A stretch of DNA of 64,000 nucleotides from positions 1 to 64,000 of the forward strand of contig NZ_JAJQQS010000019.1 in assembly GCF_021228125.1 (NCBI RefSeq), written 5' to 3'. The stretch comes from Streptomyces albireticuli. Lineage in GTDB: Bacteria > Actinomycetota > Actinomycetes > Streptomycetales > Streptomycetaceae. This document shows positions 26,467 to 34,517 of this stretch, piece after piece. How positions within the stretch are numbered: position 1 is the first letter of the stretch; each line of letters starts with the position of its first letter. A model generated the notes under the pieces. That model searched no databases. It was given only the letters and a program-made list of their open reading frames with translations, and was not told the DNA's origin. A program made the translations under genes and the position numbers.

Positions 26467-26629
26467 GCCTCTCCCTTCCGGGCCGGTCGGTGAAGACGAC
26501 GGAACGGGTGCCCGCGGGGACCGGTACCGGACGACCCTAGGCCGATCGGGCGGCCGAATCAGCGAGCGTTTCTTTGTGCGGAACACCGGATCGTCCCGGG
26601 TACGCGCGCCGGGAGAGGACCGGCCGCTC

Positions 26630-27283
26630 TCACAGCTCCAGCAGGGCGAGGAGCTCCGTCAGATCGGGGCCGGAGGGATCCACGCGCACGGTGTCCCAGC
26701 CGAGCGCGGCGGCCGGCGCGATATCGATCTCCTCGGAGTCGCCGACCATCACACGCCGCTCGAAGTCGCCTTCGGCGATCAGCCGGAAGGCGCGGGGGTC
26801 GGGCTTCTTCGGCCCGCCGTCCGCGGTGAACAGCGTCCGGTCGTACACCTCGGGCACCTTCAGTTCGCGCATCAGCCGCCGCATCAGATCGCCCGGCAGA
26901 TAGCAGTTGGACATCACCCGGACGGTGTGCCCGGCGGCGGCGGTCCGGCGCATCGCGTCCGCCGCCGGCTCGCACAGCGCGTACCGGCCGGGATCCGCAC
27001 AGCCGAGCGCGTGCCACAGCGCCCTCTCCAGGTCCGCCTTGTCCCGGGGCTCGCTCCGCTCCCGCAGGGCCGCGTCCAGCAGACCCATCGTCGGAGGCTG
27101 GAGCGCGGACCGGTCCGACATCGCCGCGAACACGGCGGTGAAGACCGTGTGCACGACCTCGCCCGCGCACCGCCGGTCCAGCGCCAGTACGTCGGCCAGG
27201 CAGGCGGTGAACGTCTCGGGGCCCGGCAGCGGCCCGGACAGGACGAGCGTGTCGAAGCAGTCGAAGACCACGGCGGCGGGCAT
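26630..27283 (-). CDS. HAD-family phosphatase
   Basis: The product has 217 residues from ATG 27283 (AGAGGG upstream). VVFDCFDTLV carries the nucleophile and acid Asp (D-x-F-D-T-L variant), RVMSNCYLPG the motif II Ser/Thr-Asn region, GGPKKPDPRAF the motif III Lys and MVGDSEEIDI the metal-binding D-x(3-4)-D/E. It belongs to the helical-cap HAD subfamily that dephosphorylates small molecules. With MIPS and PHP phosphatase in the same run, it offers a second dephosphorylation step. Confidence 0.85.
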   Translation of the reverse strand: MPAAVVFDCFDTLVLSGPLPGPETFTACLADVLALDRRCAGEVVHTVFTAVFAAMSDRSALQPPTMGLLDAALRERSEPRDKADLERALWHALGCADPGRYALCEPAADAMRRTAAAGHTVRVMSNCYLPGDLMRRLMRELKVPEVYDRTLFTADGGPKKPDPRAFRLIAEGDFERRVMVGDSEEIDIAPAAALGWDTVRVDPSGPDLTELLALLEL

Positions 27284-27357
27284 GGCTGTCCCTCTCTGAC
27301 GTCGTACGGTCGCCGCCGGGCGGGTCGCCGGACGGCGCGCGGTGGAGCCCGGCCGTT

Positions 27358-28140
27358 TCAGGACCAGGAGAGCTTGCGGTGCTCGGCACGGAAGAAGAAC
27401 AGGGTCACAGCGGTGAGGCCCGCGGCGAAGGCGCACAGCACCCCGGCCGGGAGCAGGACCGCGCCCACCCCGCCGCCGTCGAGGATGACGGCCGAGAAGC
27501 CGCGCATCGCCCAGTAGCTGGGCACGCCGGGTGCCAGCGGGCGGGCCCAGTCCGGCAGCGCGGACCGCGGGGTCAGCGCGCCGCCGAGCCCGGCGAACAG
27601 CAGGGCGAGGAGGTTGGCGAAGACGCTGAGCTGGGCGATCGTGCGGCACAGCGCCACCAGCGCCATGCCCACCATGACCACGCACAGCGCGAGCGGCACG
27701 CCCACCAGGACCAGGGCCGCGTACGAGCCGGTGACCCGCAGCCCGAACAGGAGCCCGCCCGCGGCGAAGACCACGGCGAGCTGGACCACCGCGACCACCA
27801 GCGGCACCACCAGCCGTCCGGCCACCAGCTCGAACGGCCGCGCGGGTCCGGCCCGCAGCCGGTCCCAGGTGTGCCAGCCGTGCTCCCGGAACATCGCGAA
27901 GCCCACGATGTTCACGAGGAAGAACAGGAACATCACCGCCATGCCGGGCACGCCCTGCTCGGCGCCGGTGGCGCCGCGCACGTCGTCGGCCCGCAGCGCC
28001 GCGCGGAACAGCGGCTGCATGAAGCTCATGAGGAGCAGCGGCATCACCGTACGCACGATCAGCGGCGAGGGATCGCGCACCAGGAGCCTGCCGTCCTGCC
28101 GGACCAGCGCGGCGATCCGGCCCAGCGCACCGTCACCCAT
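27358..28140 (-). CDS. ABC-2-type transporter permease
   Basis: The product has 260 residues with six predicted membrane helices (for example AVMFLFFLVNIVGFAMF and LVVPLVVAVVQLAVVFAAGG). GALTPRSALPDWARPLAPGVPSYW precedes the last helix, as in DrrB/ABC-2 exporters. Its ATG at 28140 overlaps the end of the ATPase gene by eight bases. Together they form an exporter, most likely for the cluster product and self-protection. Confidence 0.88.
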   Translation of the reverse strand: MGDGALGRIAALVRQDGRLLVRDPSPLIVRTVMPLLLMSFMQPLFRAALRADDVRGATGAEQGVPGMAVMFLFFLVNIVGFAMFREHGWHTWDRLRAGPARPFELVAGRLVVPLVVAVVQLAVVFAAGGLLFGLRVTGSYAALVLVGVPLALCVVMVGMALVALCRTIAQLSVFANLLALLFAGLGGALTPRSALPDWARPLAPGVPSYWAMRGFSAVILDGGGVGAVLLPAGVLCAFAAGLTAVTLFFFRAEHRKLSWS

Positions 28141-29194
28141 GGCGTCCCGCCTCGATGCTCCGTTCCCCGGTCGGCACCGGGCCGTCGCCGGAGCCCCCGG
28201 CCCCCACGTCCGCTTCCGGGGCCCGCCCGTCCCGCGCCGGGCCCGCCGTGTCCGGTCCGTCCGTGTACCGGCGCCCGGTCAGGCGCAGGAACACGGTCTC
28301 CAGACCGGGCTGTACGACCCGCAGGTTGACCAGCCGTCGCGCCGACTCACCCAGGGCCGCCAGCACATGAGGCACCGCCGAATGGGGCCGCTCGACGCGG
28401 ACGCGCAGCACACCCGCCTCGTGGGCCACCGGCCAGGGGAGGCGCAGCGCGGGCGGGGCGCCGGAGAAGTCCAGCTCCACGGCGCTGTCCCCGTGGCTGC
28501 GCACCAGCTCCCTGAGCGTGCCGCGCGCGATCACACGACCGTGGTCCAGGATGGCCACGCTCGCGTCGAGCGCCTCGACCTCGGCGAGGTAGTGCGTGGA
28601 GTAGCAGACGGCCGTCCCCGCGGCGGCCAGCTCCCGGACGAACGCGAGGAGCCGGGCCCGGGTCTCCACGTCCACGCCCGCGGTGGGCTCGTCGAGCAGG
28701 AGCAGCCTCGGCCGGTGCAGCAGGGCCATCGCGGTGTGCACACGCCGCTGTTCGCCTCCGGAGAGCCGGGCGACCCGGCGGTCGAGGAGAGCGGTCAGGC
28801 CCAGCGGCTCGGCGACCTCCCCGGTACGCAGCCGGACGTCGCGACCGCGCAGGCCGGCCAGCTCCGCGAAGAACGCGAGGTTCTGACGCACGGTCAATGG
28901 CGGGTAGACGCCCAGTTCCTGCGGCGCCAGGCCCAGTTCGCGGCGGGCCCGGCGCGGGTCGCGGACGGGGGAGACGCCCCGTACCTCGATCTCCCCGGCG
29001 TCCGGCCGCAGGAGCCCCGCCACCAGGGACATCAGCGTGGTCTTACCCGCCCCGTTGTGCCCGAGCAGGCCCACGATCTCGCCGTCCGCGATCCCGAGGG
29101 ACACGTCCTCCAGAGCCGTCGTGCGGCCGTAGCGCTTGGTGACTCCGCGCAGGGCCAGCGCCGGCACCCCACACGGCGCCGGATCAGTCGGCAC
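28133..29194 (-). CDS. ABC transporter ATP-binding protein (DrrA type)
   Basis: The product has 353 residues. GHNGAGKTT is Walker A, ARLSGGEQRRVHTAMAL the signature, LLLLDEPTAG Walker B and STHYLAE the switch His. A DrrA-like C-terminal extension (about 230-353) follows, ending in a long Gly/Ala/Pro tail. It pairs with the ABC-2 permease right after it. The start overlaps the preceding gene by 11 bases, so the exporter is translated together with the nucleotidyltransferase pair, consistent with a combined resistance function. Confidence 0.9.
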   Translation of the reverse strand: MPTDPAPCGVPALALRGVTKRYGRTTALEDVSLGIADGEIVGLLGHNGAGKTTLMSLVAGLLRPDAGEIEVRGVSPVRDPRRARRELGLAPQELGVYPPLTVRQNLAFFAELAGLRGRDVRLRTGEVAEPLGLTALLDRRVARLSGGEQRRVHTAMALLHRPRLLLLDEPTAGVDVETRARLLAFVRELAAAGTAVCYSTHYLAEVEALDASVAILDHGRVIARGTLRELVRSHGDSAVELDFSGAPPALRLPWPVAHEAGVLRVRVERPHSAVPHVLAALGESARRLVNLRVVQPGLETVFLRLTGRRYTDGPDTAGPARDGRAPEADVGAGGSGDGPVPTGERSIEAGRHG

Positions 29195-29732
29195 GGCGCG
29201 TCCAGGCGTCCGGGAGCAGGTCGGGCAGGCCCACGCGGTGCAGCAGGGGCTGCCAGGTGCGGGCCAGTTTGAAGCCCTTCATCAGACCGGTCCCGGACCG
29301 CACGTCGGGCAGCGGCTCGCCGTAGCCCAGGAGGGCCTCGGTGTCCCGCAGGTGGCCGCGGAGGCGCTCCAGCCACTCCTCGCCGCGCGCGCCCACGGCC
29401 TCCCGGCCCTCCGCGGCGAGGAGCAGACCCGCCTCGGCCTCCTCGGCCGGGACCCCGGCGAAGGGGTCGAAGCCGGCCTCGTCGCGCCCGTAGACCAGTT
29501 CGCCCTCGGTGCGCAGCCCGCGGACGGACAGGGAGAACTGCACCAGGTCGTAGGCCATCAGGACCGCCACCTCGGTCTGCCCCGCGCCGACGGCGCCCTC
29601 GACGTCCTCCAGGCGGGCCCGGCAGCCGAGCAGCAGACGGGCCGCGCCGTGGGCACGGAAGGCGAGCAACCGGCGCAGGTCCGCCGGGGGCGCCTCCGCG
29701 CCCGCCGCCGCCTGAGTGCCGAGGGGCGTCAT
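29184..29732 (-). CDS. Unknown helical protein paired with a nucleotidyltransferase
   Basis: The product has 182 residues from ATG 29732. I recognise no family. It is predicted to be almost all helical (LRRLLAFRAHGAARLLLG, AVLMAYDLVQFSLSV), and overlaps the nucleotidyltransferase gene by four bases. Nucleotidyltransferases of the MNT type are often paired with small helical HEPN-type partners, and the arrangement is reminiscent, but the R-x(4-6)-H motif of HEPN proteins is not clear here. It could also be the helical half of a split kanamycin-nucleotidyltransferase-like enzyme. Confidence 0.6.
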   Translation of the reverse strand: MTPLGTQAAAGAEAPPADLRRLLAFRAHGAARLLLGCRARLEDVEGAVGAGQTEVAVLMAYDLVQFSLSVRGLRTEGELVYGRDEAGFDPFAGVPAEEAEAGLLLAAEGREAVGARGEEWLERLRGHLRDTEALLGYGEPLPDVRSGTGLMKGFKLARTWQPLLHRVGLPDLLPDAWTRRAD

Positions 29733-30772
29733 GCCGGCACCTCCGGGTCGGGGGGCGCGACACCGAGCCACAGCATGTCGTGTACGAACAGGCGCAGGAG
29801 ATCGTCCGGCGGAGAGGTCCCGGCCGGGCCCGACCAGACGACCGCGTCGCCGCCCTCGGGCGGCAGGTCCCGCCTCGGGACCTCCAGGGCGCGCAACTGC
29901 CAGCGGTCCACGACCGTACGGTCGTCCAGCACGGTCGCCCCGATCCCGGTGGACCAGCGCAGGACCGCGTGCAGGGGCGCCGCGTCACCGATCAGGCGCT
30001 CGACGGCGGCCAGCCGGTGCGCGACGTGCTCACGGGGCGCGAGCGGAGGCGCCAGCGCGTCGCGGAGCAGGGCCAGGCCCTCGGTGTCCCCGAGCGCCTT
30101 GAGCTTCTCGCCCACCCACTTCGCCGCGAAGTACAGCTCCCCGGCCGCCGCGGCCCGCGCGCTGAGCGCGGCGACCACGGCCTCCCGGGCGCGGACCGCC
30201 GCCGCCAGGGGCCTGGCGCCGAGCAGCCAGCGCGCGGCCTGCGCGAGCCGGTGCGCCTCCACCGTCCACCACTGCTCCACCGCCTCCGCCAGCCACGGGC
30301 CGCGCAGGCGCGCGTGCCAGTCGTCCCACGGCGGCGAGGCGGTCAACGGCAGCCCGAGCGCCAGCCGGTTCGCGGTGTTGAGGGCACGGCGCCGGTGGTT
30401 CCACGCGCCCTCGGTGACCGTGGCGAACCCGGGCCAGGGCCCGGCGGCCAGCCCGGCCGTGCTGTCGCGGACCGCGCTCGCCCGGCGGATGTTCACGTCG
30501 ATCAGCGTGCCGTGTTCGTGGGACTGGACGGGGAAGCGGGTGAGCCTGTCGTTCTCCACGAGGACGAGCAGGTCGAGATCGCTGCGGTGGTTGCCGAAAC
30601 CGGCGAGCACCGACCCGGCGGCCACCGCGAGCGCCGGCGCGCCCACGCCCTGGTCGGCCTCCGCGCGCACCGCTTCCCGGCTGATCCCGCGCTGCTCCAA
30701 GAACCTGTCGAGACGCTCCTCCAGGGTGCGGGAATCCGGGAACGCGCCGGCACTGACTGACCTGGTCTCCAT
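29729..30772 (-). CDS. Nucleotidyltransferase-domain protein
   Basis: The product has 347 residues from ATG 30772. AAGSVLAGFGNHRSDLDLLV (about 50-69) is the G-S-x(n)-D-x-D core of the pol-beta fold, with the third acidic residue probably in LIDVNI. The remainder is helical. It heads the 14-gene minus-strand run that ends at 17616 and is co-translated with the helical gene and the ABC exporter, which fits either a self-resistance nucleotidyltransferase or a tailoring enzyme. The second fold member at 12774-13877 shares only the core motif. Confidence 0.75.
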   Translation of the reverse strand: METRSVSAGAFPDSRTLEERLDRFLEQRGISREAVRAEADQGVGAPALAVAAGSVLAGFGNHRSDLDLLVLVENDRLTRFPVQSHEHGTLIDVNIRRASAVRDSTAGLAAGPWPGFATVTEGAWNHRRRALNTANRLALGLPLTASPPWDDWHARLRGPWLAEAVEQWWTVEAHRLAQAARWLLGARPLAAAVRAREAVVAALSARAAAAGELYFAAKWVGEKLKALGDTEGLALLRDALAPPLAPREHVAHRLAAVERLIGDAAPLHAVLRWSTGIGATVLDDRTVVDRWQLRALEVPRRDLPPEGGDAVVWSGPAGTSPPDDLLRLFVHDMLWLGVAPPDPEVPA

Positions 30773-31056
30773 GCGGTCGGTGCACCTTTCGGACGCGGAG
30801 GGCGACGGTGCGGCGGGCGCTCCCCGGGGGCCCGCGCCGCGACGCTCTCCGGGCCCCTTCGGTGCCGCCGCCGGCCGAGCCTCTCAAGCGCCGCCGCCCG
30901 GGACCAACGGGCGTTCCGGCAGCCGGAACGCGACTTCCCCCCAGGGCGGCCGGGGGACTACAAGTTGACCGGACCCCTTGACGACTCGTACGAACCGCGG
31001 CCCGGGAGGGCGCGGGACCGGACCACCGGACGAGGACGAGGAGAGGACGGCCCCGC

Positions 31057-32328
31057 ATGGCCGCGACCGCAAGGCACGGGACCGCCCGGAGCGTGTTCGA
31101 CGCCACGCGCCGGCACTTCTCGTCCCAACTGGCCCTCGTCTACGGCATGAACGGCTCCGGCGCGATCGAGATGAGCGGCGAGGGCGCCCGCGTGCGGCTC
31201 TCCGACGGCCGCAGCGCCCTCGACTTCGGCAGCTACGCGGTGACCCTGCTCGGACAGCGCCACCCCGCCGTCGTCGCCGCGGTACGCCGGGAGCTGGAGA
31301 CGATGCCGGTGTCCACCCGCGTCCTGGGCAACCGCGCGACCGCCGACCTCGCGGGTGCCCTGGCGGCCTGGACCGACCAGGGCCGGCTGACGAAGGTGTG
31401 GCTGGGCCTGAACGGCTGCGACGCCGTCGAGGCGGCGCTCAAACTGGCACGCCTCGCCACCGGCCGCACCCGGGTCCTCGCCGTCGAGGGCGCCTACCAC
31501 GGCAAGTCGCTCGGCGCCCTCGCGGCGACCTGGAACGCGCGCTACCGCCGCTCGCTCGAACCGCTGCTCGGCGGCGTCACCCACATCGCCGCGGACGCCT
31601 CCGCGGTACCCGGCGCCTTCGAGGACGGCGACGTGGCCGCCGTCCTCGTCGAACCCGTACAGGGCGAAGGCGGCGTACGACCGCTCGACCCCGGGTTCCT
31701 GCGGGCCCTCGCGGACGCCGCCCACCGGCACGGCGCCTTCCTGATAGCCGACGAGATCCAGACCGGACTGCGCAGATGCGGCCCCCGGACGGTCAGCACC
31801 GACGCCGGGCTACGCCCCGACGCCGTGCTGCTCGGCAAGGCCCTGGGCGGCGGTGTGCAACCGGTGTCGGCCGTCGTGGCCACGCCGGAGCTGTACGCGC
31901 CGCTGGACGCCGACCCGTTCGCGCACACCACGACCTTCTCCGGGCATCCGCTGGGCGCGGCCGCCGGCGTCGCCGCGCTCGCGGCGGTCGAGGAACTCGC
32001 ACCGCGCGGCGAGAAGCTGGCGGAGCTGTTCTCCTCCGGCCTCGCGGACCTCGCCCGGCGCCACCCCACCCTGATCACGGAGGTACGCGGCCGGGGACTG
32101 CTGTGGGGCCTGGAGTTCGCCACCCCCGCCGTGGCCGGGGACGTCCTGACGGAACTCGGGCGCCAGGGGCTCGTGGTCTCCCCGTGCCTGGGGCGGCCGG
32201 AGGCGCTCCGGCTGCTCCCGCCCCTGGTCGCCACGGACGAGGAGGCCGAGGAGGCGCTCGCCGTCCTGGACACCGTCTGTACCGCGGTGCCCGACGAGTT
32301 CCGCCCGCCGGCCCCGGCGACGCCATGA
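31057..32328 (+). CDS. Class III (PLP) aminotransferase
   Basis: The product has 423 residues. GLNGCDAVEAALKLARL, EGAYHGKSLGAL, FLIADEIQTGLRR (the Asp that binds the PLP ring nitrogen) and AVLLGKALGGG with the PLP Lys (about 268) are all present; length is typical. Relatives include ornithine, GABA and 4-aminobutyrate transaminases and aminocyclitol transaminases. It reads away from the long minus-strand run and overlaps the methyltransferase by four bases. In a MIPS pathway it would aminate a keto-cyclitol (inference). Confidence 0.88.
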   Translation: MAATARHGTARSVFDATRRHFSSQLALVYGMNGSGAIEMSGEGARVRLSDGRSALDFGSYAVTLLGQRHPAVVAAVRRELETMPVSTRVLGNRATADLAGALAAWTDQGRLTKVWLGLNGCDAVEAALKLARLATGRTRVLAVEGAYHGKSLGALAATWNARYRRSLEPLLGGVTHIAADASAVPGAFEDGDVAAVLVEPVQGEGGVRPLDPGFLRALADAAHRHGAFLIADEIQTGLRRCGPRTVSTDAGLRPDAVLLGKALGGGVQPVSAVVATPELYAPLDADPFAHTTTFSGHPLGAAAGVAALAAVEELAPRGEKLAELFSSGLADLARRHPTLITEVRGRGLLWGLEFATPAVAGDVLTELGRQGLVVSPCLGRPEALRLLPPLVATDEEAEEALAVLDTVCTAVPDEFRPPAPATP

Positions 32329-33347
32329 GCCGGGCCTGGGGCCCACCCGGCCCGGGGGAGACCGCGGGACCGCGCGCACCGGGGAGCACCGCCGTGCCGG
32401 GCACCGGGGCACACGGTCAGCGCGACGTCCAGTACGGCTACCACCGGGAGCTGTTCCCCGCGCTGCACGACTGGGAGCGCACCGAGCGGTCCATCGTCGG
32501 GTTCACCGGGGAAGAGGGGCCGTCCGGCCTGCTCGGCCTCGACCAGATGGGCCACTTCGGACCGCAGGGCTGCGACCTGGTCGCCGACGCCGTCGTCACC
32601 GCGCTCGGTCCCGGCCGGTCCACCGTGGACCTGTGCGAGCTGGGCAGCGGCTTCGGCGGCGCGCTGCGTTACACGGTGGACCGGCTCGCTACGCGCGGGG
32701 TCACCGTACGCCGTGCGTTCGGCGTCGACCTCGTCGCCGAGCACTGCGCGGTCAGCCGCCGCATCAGCCGCGCGCAAGGACGGGAGGCGGTGACGGAGCT
32801 CTGCGCCTCCGCCACGGCCGTTCCCCTGGCGGACGCCGCACTCGACGTCGTGGTGGTGACGGGATCGATGCCGCACTTCCCCCGGCCCGGCGACGTCCTG
32901 CGCGAGGCCGGGCGGTTGCTGCGCCCCGGCGGCCTGCTGGTCCTCACCGAGGAGGTCGGCTTGAGGCCCGGCGACGAAGAGCCGTCCGCCGCGTTCCGCG
33001 CGACCCATCCGCCCGAGGTCTTCTTCACCACCTCCCTCACCGACCGCATGCGCCAGTTCGCCCACGCGGGCTTCGCCGACGTGGAGCGGCGTGACCTGAC
33101 GGAATGGGCCGTGGAACTGCTCGCCGAGCGGCTCAAGGTGGTACGGATCTTCCGCGGCAGTGTCGCCGGGATCTACGGGACCGAATCGACGGACCTCATC
33201 CGGGACACCCTCATGGCGGCCCGTGAGGAGTACCTCGCGGGGCGGTCGCTGCCCACCCTGTTCACGGCGCGGCGGAGCGGGCGCGGCGCGGCGTCCGCCG
33301 CACCGGCGACCGGCCCGCGCCGTGCCCACCGGGCGGCGGATTCCTGA
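32325..33347 (+). CDS. SAM-dependent methyltransferase
   Basis: I read 340 residues from ATG 32325 in an ATGA overlap. CELGSGFGGALRY (about 108) is the SAM-binding motif I, GVDLVAEH the acidic strand-2 region, and LDVVVVTGSMPHF motif II of class I methyltransferases. An unusual ~55-residue N-terminal extension (Gly/Pro-rich, then YGYHRELFPALHDWERTE) precedes it. It would use SAM from the dedicated MAT to methylate N or O of the product. The gene ends three bases from the convergent IclR gene. Confidence 0.83.
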   Translation: MSRAWGPPGPGETAGPRAPGSTAVPGTGAHGQRDVQYGYHRELFPALHDWERTERSIVGFTGEEGPSGLLGLDQMGHFGPQGCDLVADAVVTALGPGRSTVDLCELGSGFGGALRYTVDRLATRGVTVRRAFGVDLVAEHCAVSRRISRAQGREAVTELCASATAVPLADAALDVVVVTGSMPHFPRPGDVLREAGRLLRPGGLLVLTEEVGLRPGDEEPSAAFRATHPPEVFFTTSLTDRMRQFAHAGFADVERRDLTEWAVELLAERLKVVRIFRGSVAGIYGTESTDLIRDTLMAAREEYLAGRSLPTLFTARRSGRGAASAAPATGPRRAHRAADS

Positions 33348-33350
33348 GGT

Positions 33351-34067
33351 TCACCGGACGAGCGCCGGCTCGGGGGTCCTCTGGAGCGCACGGGAGACGG
33401 CGGCGCACGCGGAACGCAGGTGCGAGGCGGCCTTGACCACCTGTAACCGGCTCTGCGGACCGGCGACGGCCAGCGCTCCCACGGCCGTGTTCGACGCCGT
33501 CAGCACCGGCGCCGCGATGCCGACGGCCCCGGTCGCGCCACGGACGGCCACGAACCCCTGGTGCTGCGCCTGGGCGGCTTCCTCGTCCGTCACCCGCGCA
33601 CCCCGGGAGGGGAAGGTCGCGCACGCGCCGAACGCGTGGAAGACCCTGGTGGCGGCCTGGGCCGAGGCCCGGGTCTCCTGCTCGGCGCCGGCACCGTACG
33701 CGCGGCGCACCGCGTCGACCAGTGCGGCGTCGGGGCCGAGGGCGTCGGAAATGAAGACGAAAGCGCTTCCGCGTGTGAGGTGGTGCAGTTGTTCGGCGTA
33801 GGGAAAGGCCAGACAGCGGAGTTCGAGCTGCCGGGGAACTCGTGCGCCGATCATGAATAAGGAGATGCCGAGCCTCAGCCCTTTCTCGCCGCGCTCCAGC
33901 ATGCCTTCCATGACGAGTTCCGTGATGATCCGGTGAGCGGTCGCTTTGGGCATGTCGGCCCTGCGGGCTATTTCGGAGAGCGGGAGCTCGGATTCGCCTG
34001 GCCGAAAGCAGCGGAGAATGCTCAGGCCGCGCGCGAGCATGGAGCGGGAGCGCTTCTGGACGGACAA
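33351..34067 (-). CDS. IclR-family transcriptional regulator
   Basis: I read 238 residues from a TTG at 34067 preceded by GGAGG at good spacing; the ATG six bases earlier is in another frame. ELPLSEIARRADMPKATAHRI (about 28-48) is the winged-helix recognition region, and GAVGIAAPVL with NTAVGALAVAG the effector domain. IclR proteins answer small-molecule ligands. Its position at the edge of the cluster, convergent to the methyltransferase, makes it the best candidate for a cluster regulator. Confidence 0.85.
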   Translation of the reverse strand: MSVQKRSRSMLARGLSILRCFRPGESELPLSEIARRADMPKATAHRIITELVMEGMLERGEKGLRLGISLFMIGARVPRQLELRCLAFPYAEQLHHLTRGSAFVFISDALGPDAALVDAVRRAYGAGAEQETRASAQAATRVFHAFGACATFPSRGARVTDEEAAQAQHQGFVAVRGATGAVGIAAPVLTASNTAVGALAVAGPQSRLQVVKAASHLRSACAAVSRALQRTPEPALVR

Positions 34068-34517
34068 GGGCCATTCCTCCGAGGAGTCCGGGGGAGGAGC
34101 GGCGCGGAACGTACGGCGTCGCCCCTCGGACAGGCGTCAGCATCCACGGGGATCGCCCTGTTGACGTGCTGAGACGGAGCACTGCGGTCCGTGCGTGCCT
34201 CGGGAGCGGGCATGGCGCGGGCCACTCGGTCCGCGCCGTATCCCCCGTTCACTACCAGCGTGGTCAGGGCCGGACGACCAGACAGGAATCCGGCGCTGCC
34301 GGAGCCTGGTAGCCGGAGGTCGTACAGAAAACAAACTGTAGCAGTGCGGACATCGTATGAATGGATTTCGGCGCAGCGATTCTGGTCATTCTGCGAGCGA
34401 TCAATAGGAACGCGGTCCGAAGATTCCTCACCGTCAGCCCAGGGTGTTGATCCGGTGCGGGAGCGGCCGTGCACGGCACCGCGGTCTTCGGCCCGGCGGA
34501 GCGACTCCTAGGAGATG
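34068..34517. other. Gene-free upstream region of the IclR gene
   Basis: 450 bases between the IclR start and the end of the molybdenum-enzyme operon. The part 34315-34410 is clearly richer in A and T than its surroundings (for example acagaaaacaaactgtag) and would hold the minus-strand IclR promoter. I see no convincing coding frame and no obvious operator palindrome. Confidence 0.5.
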
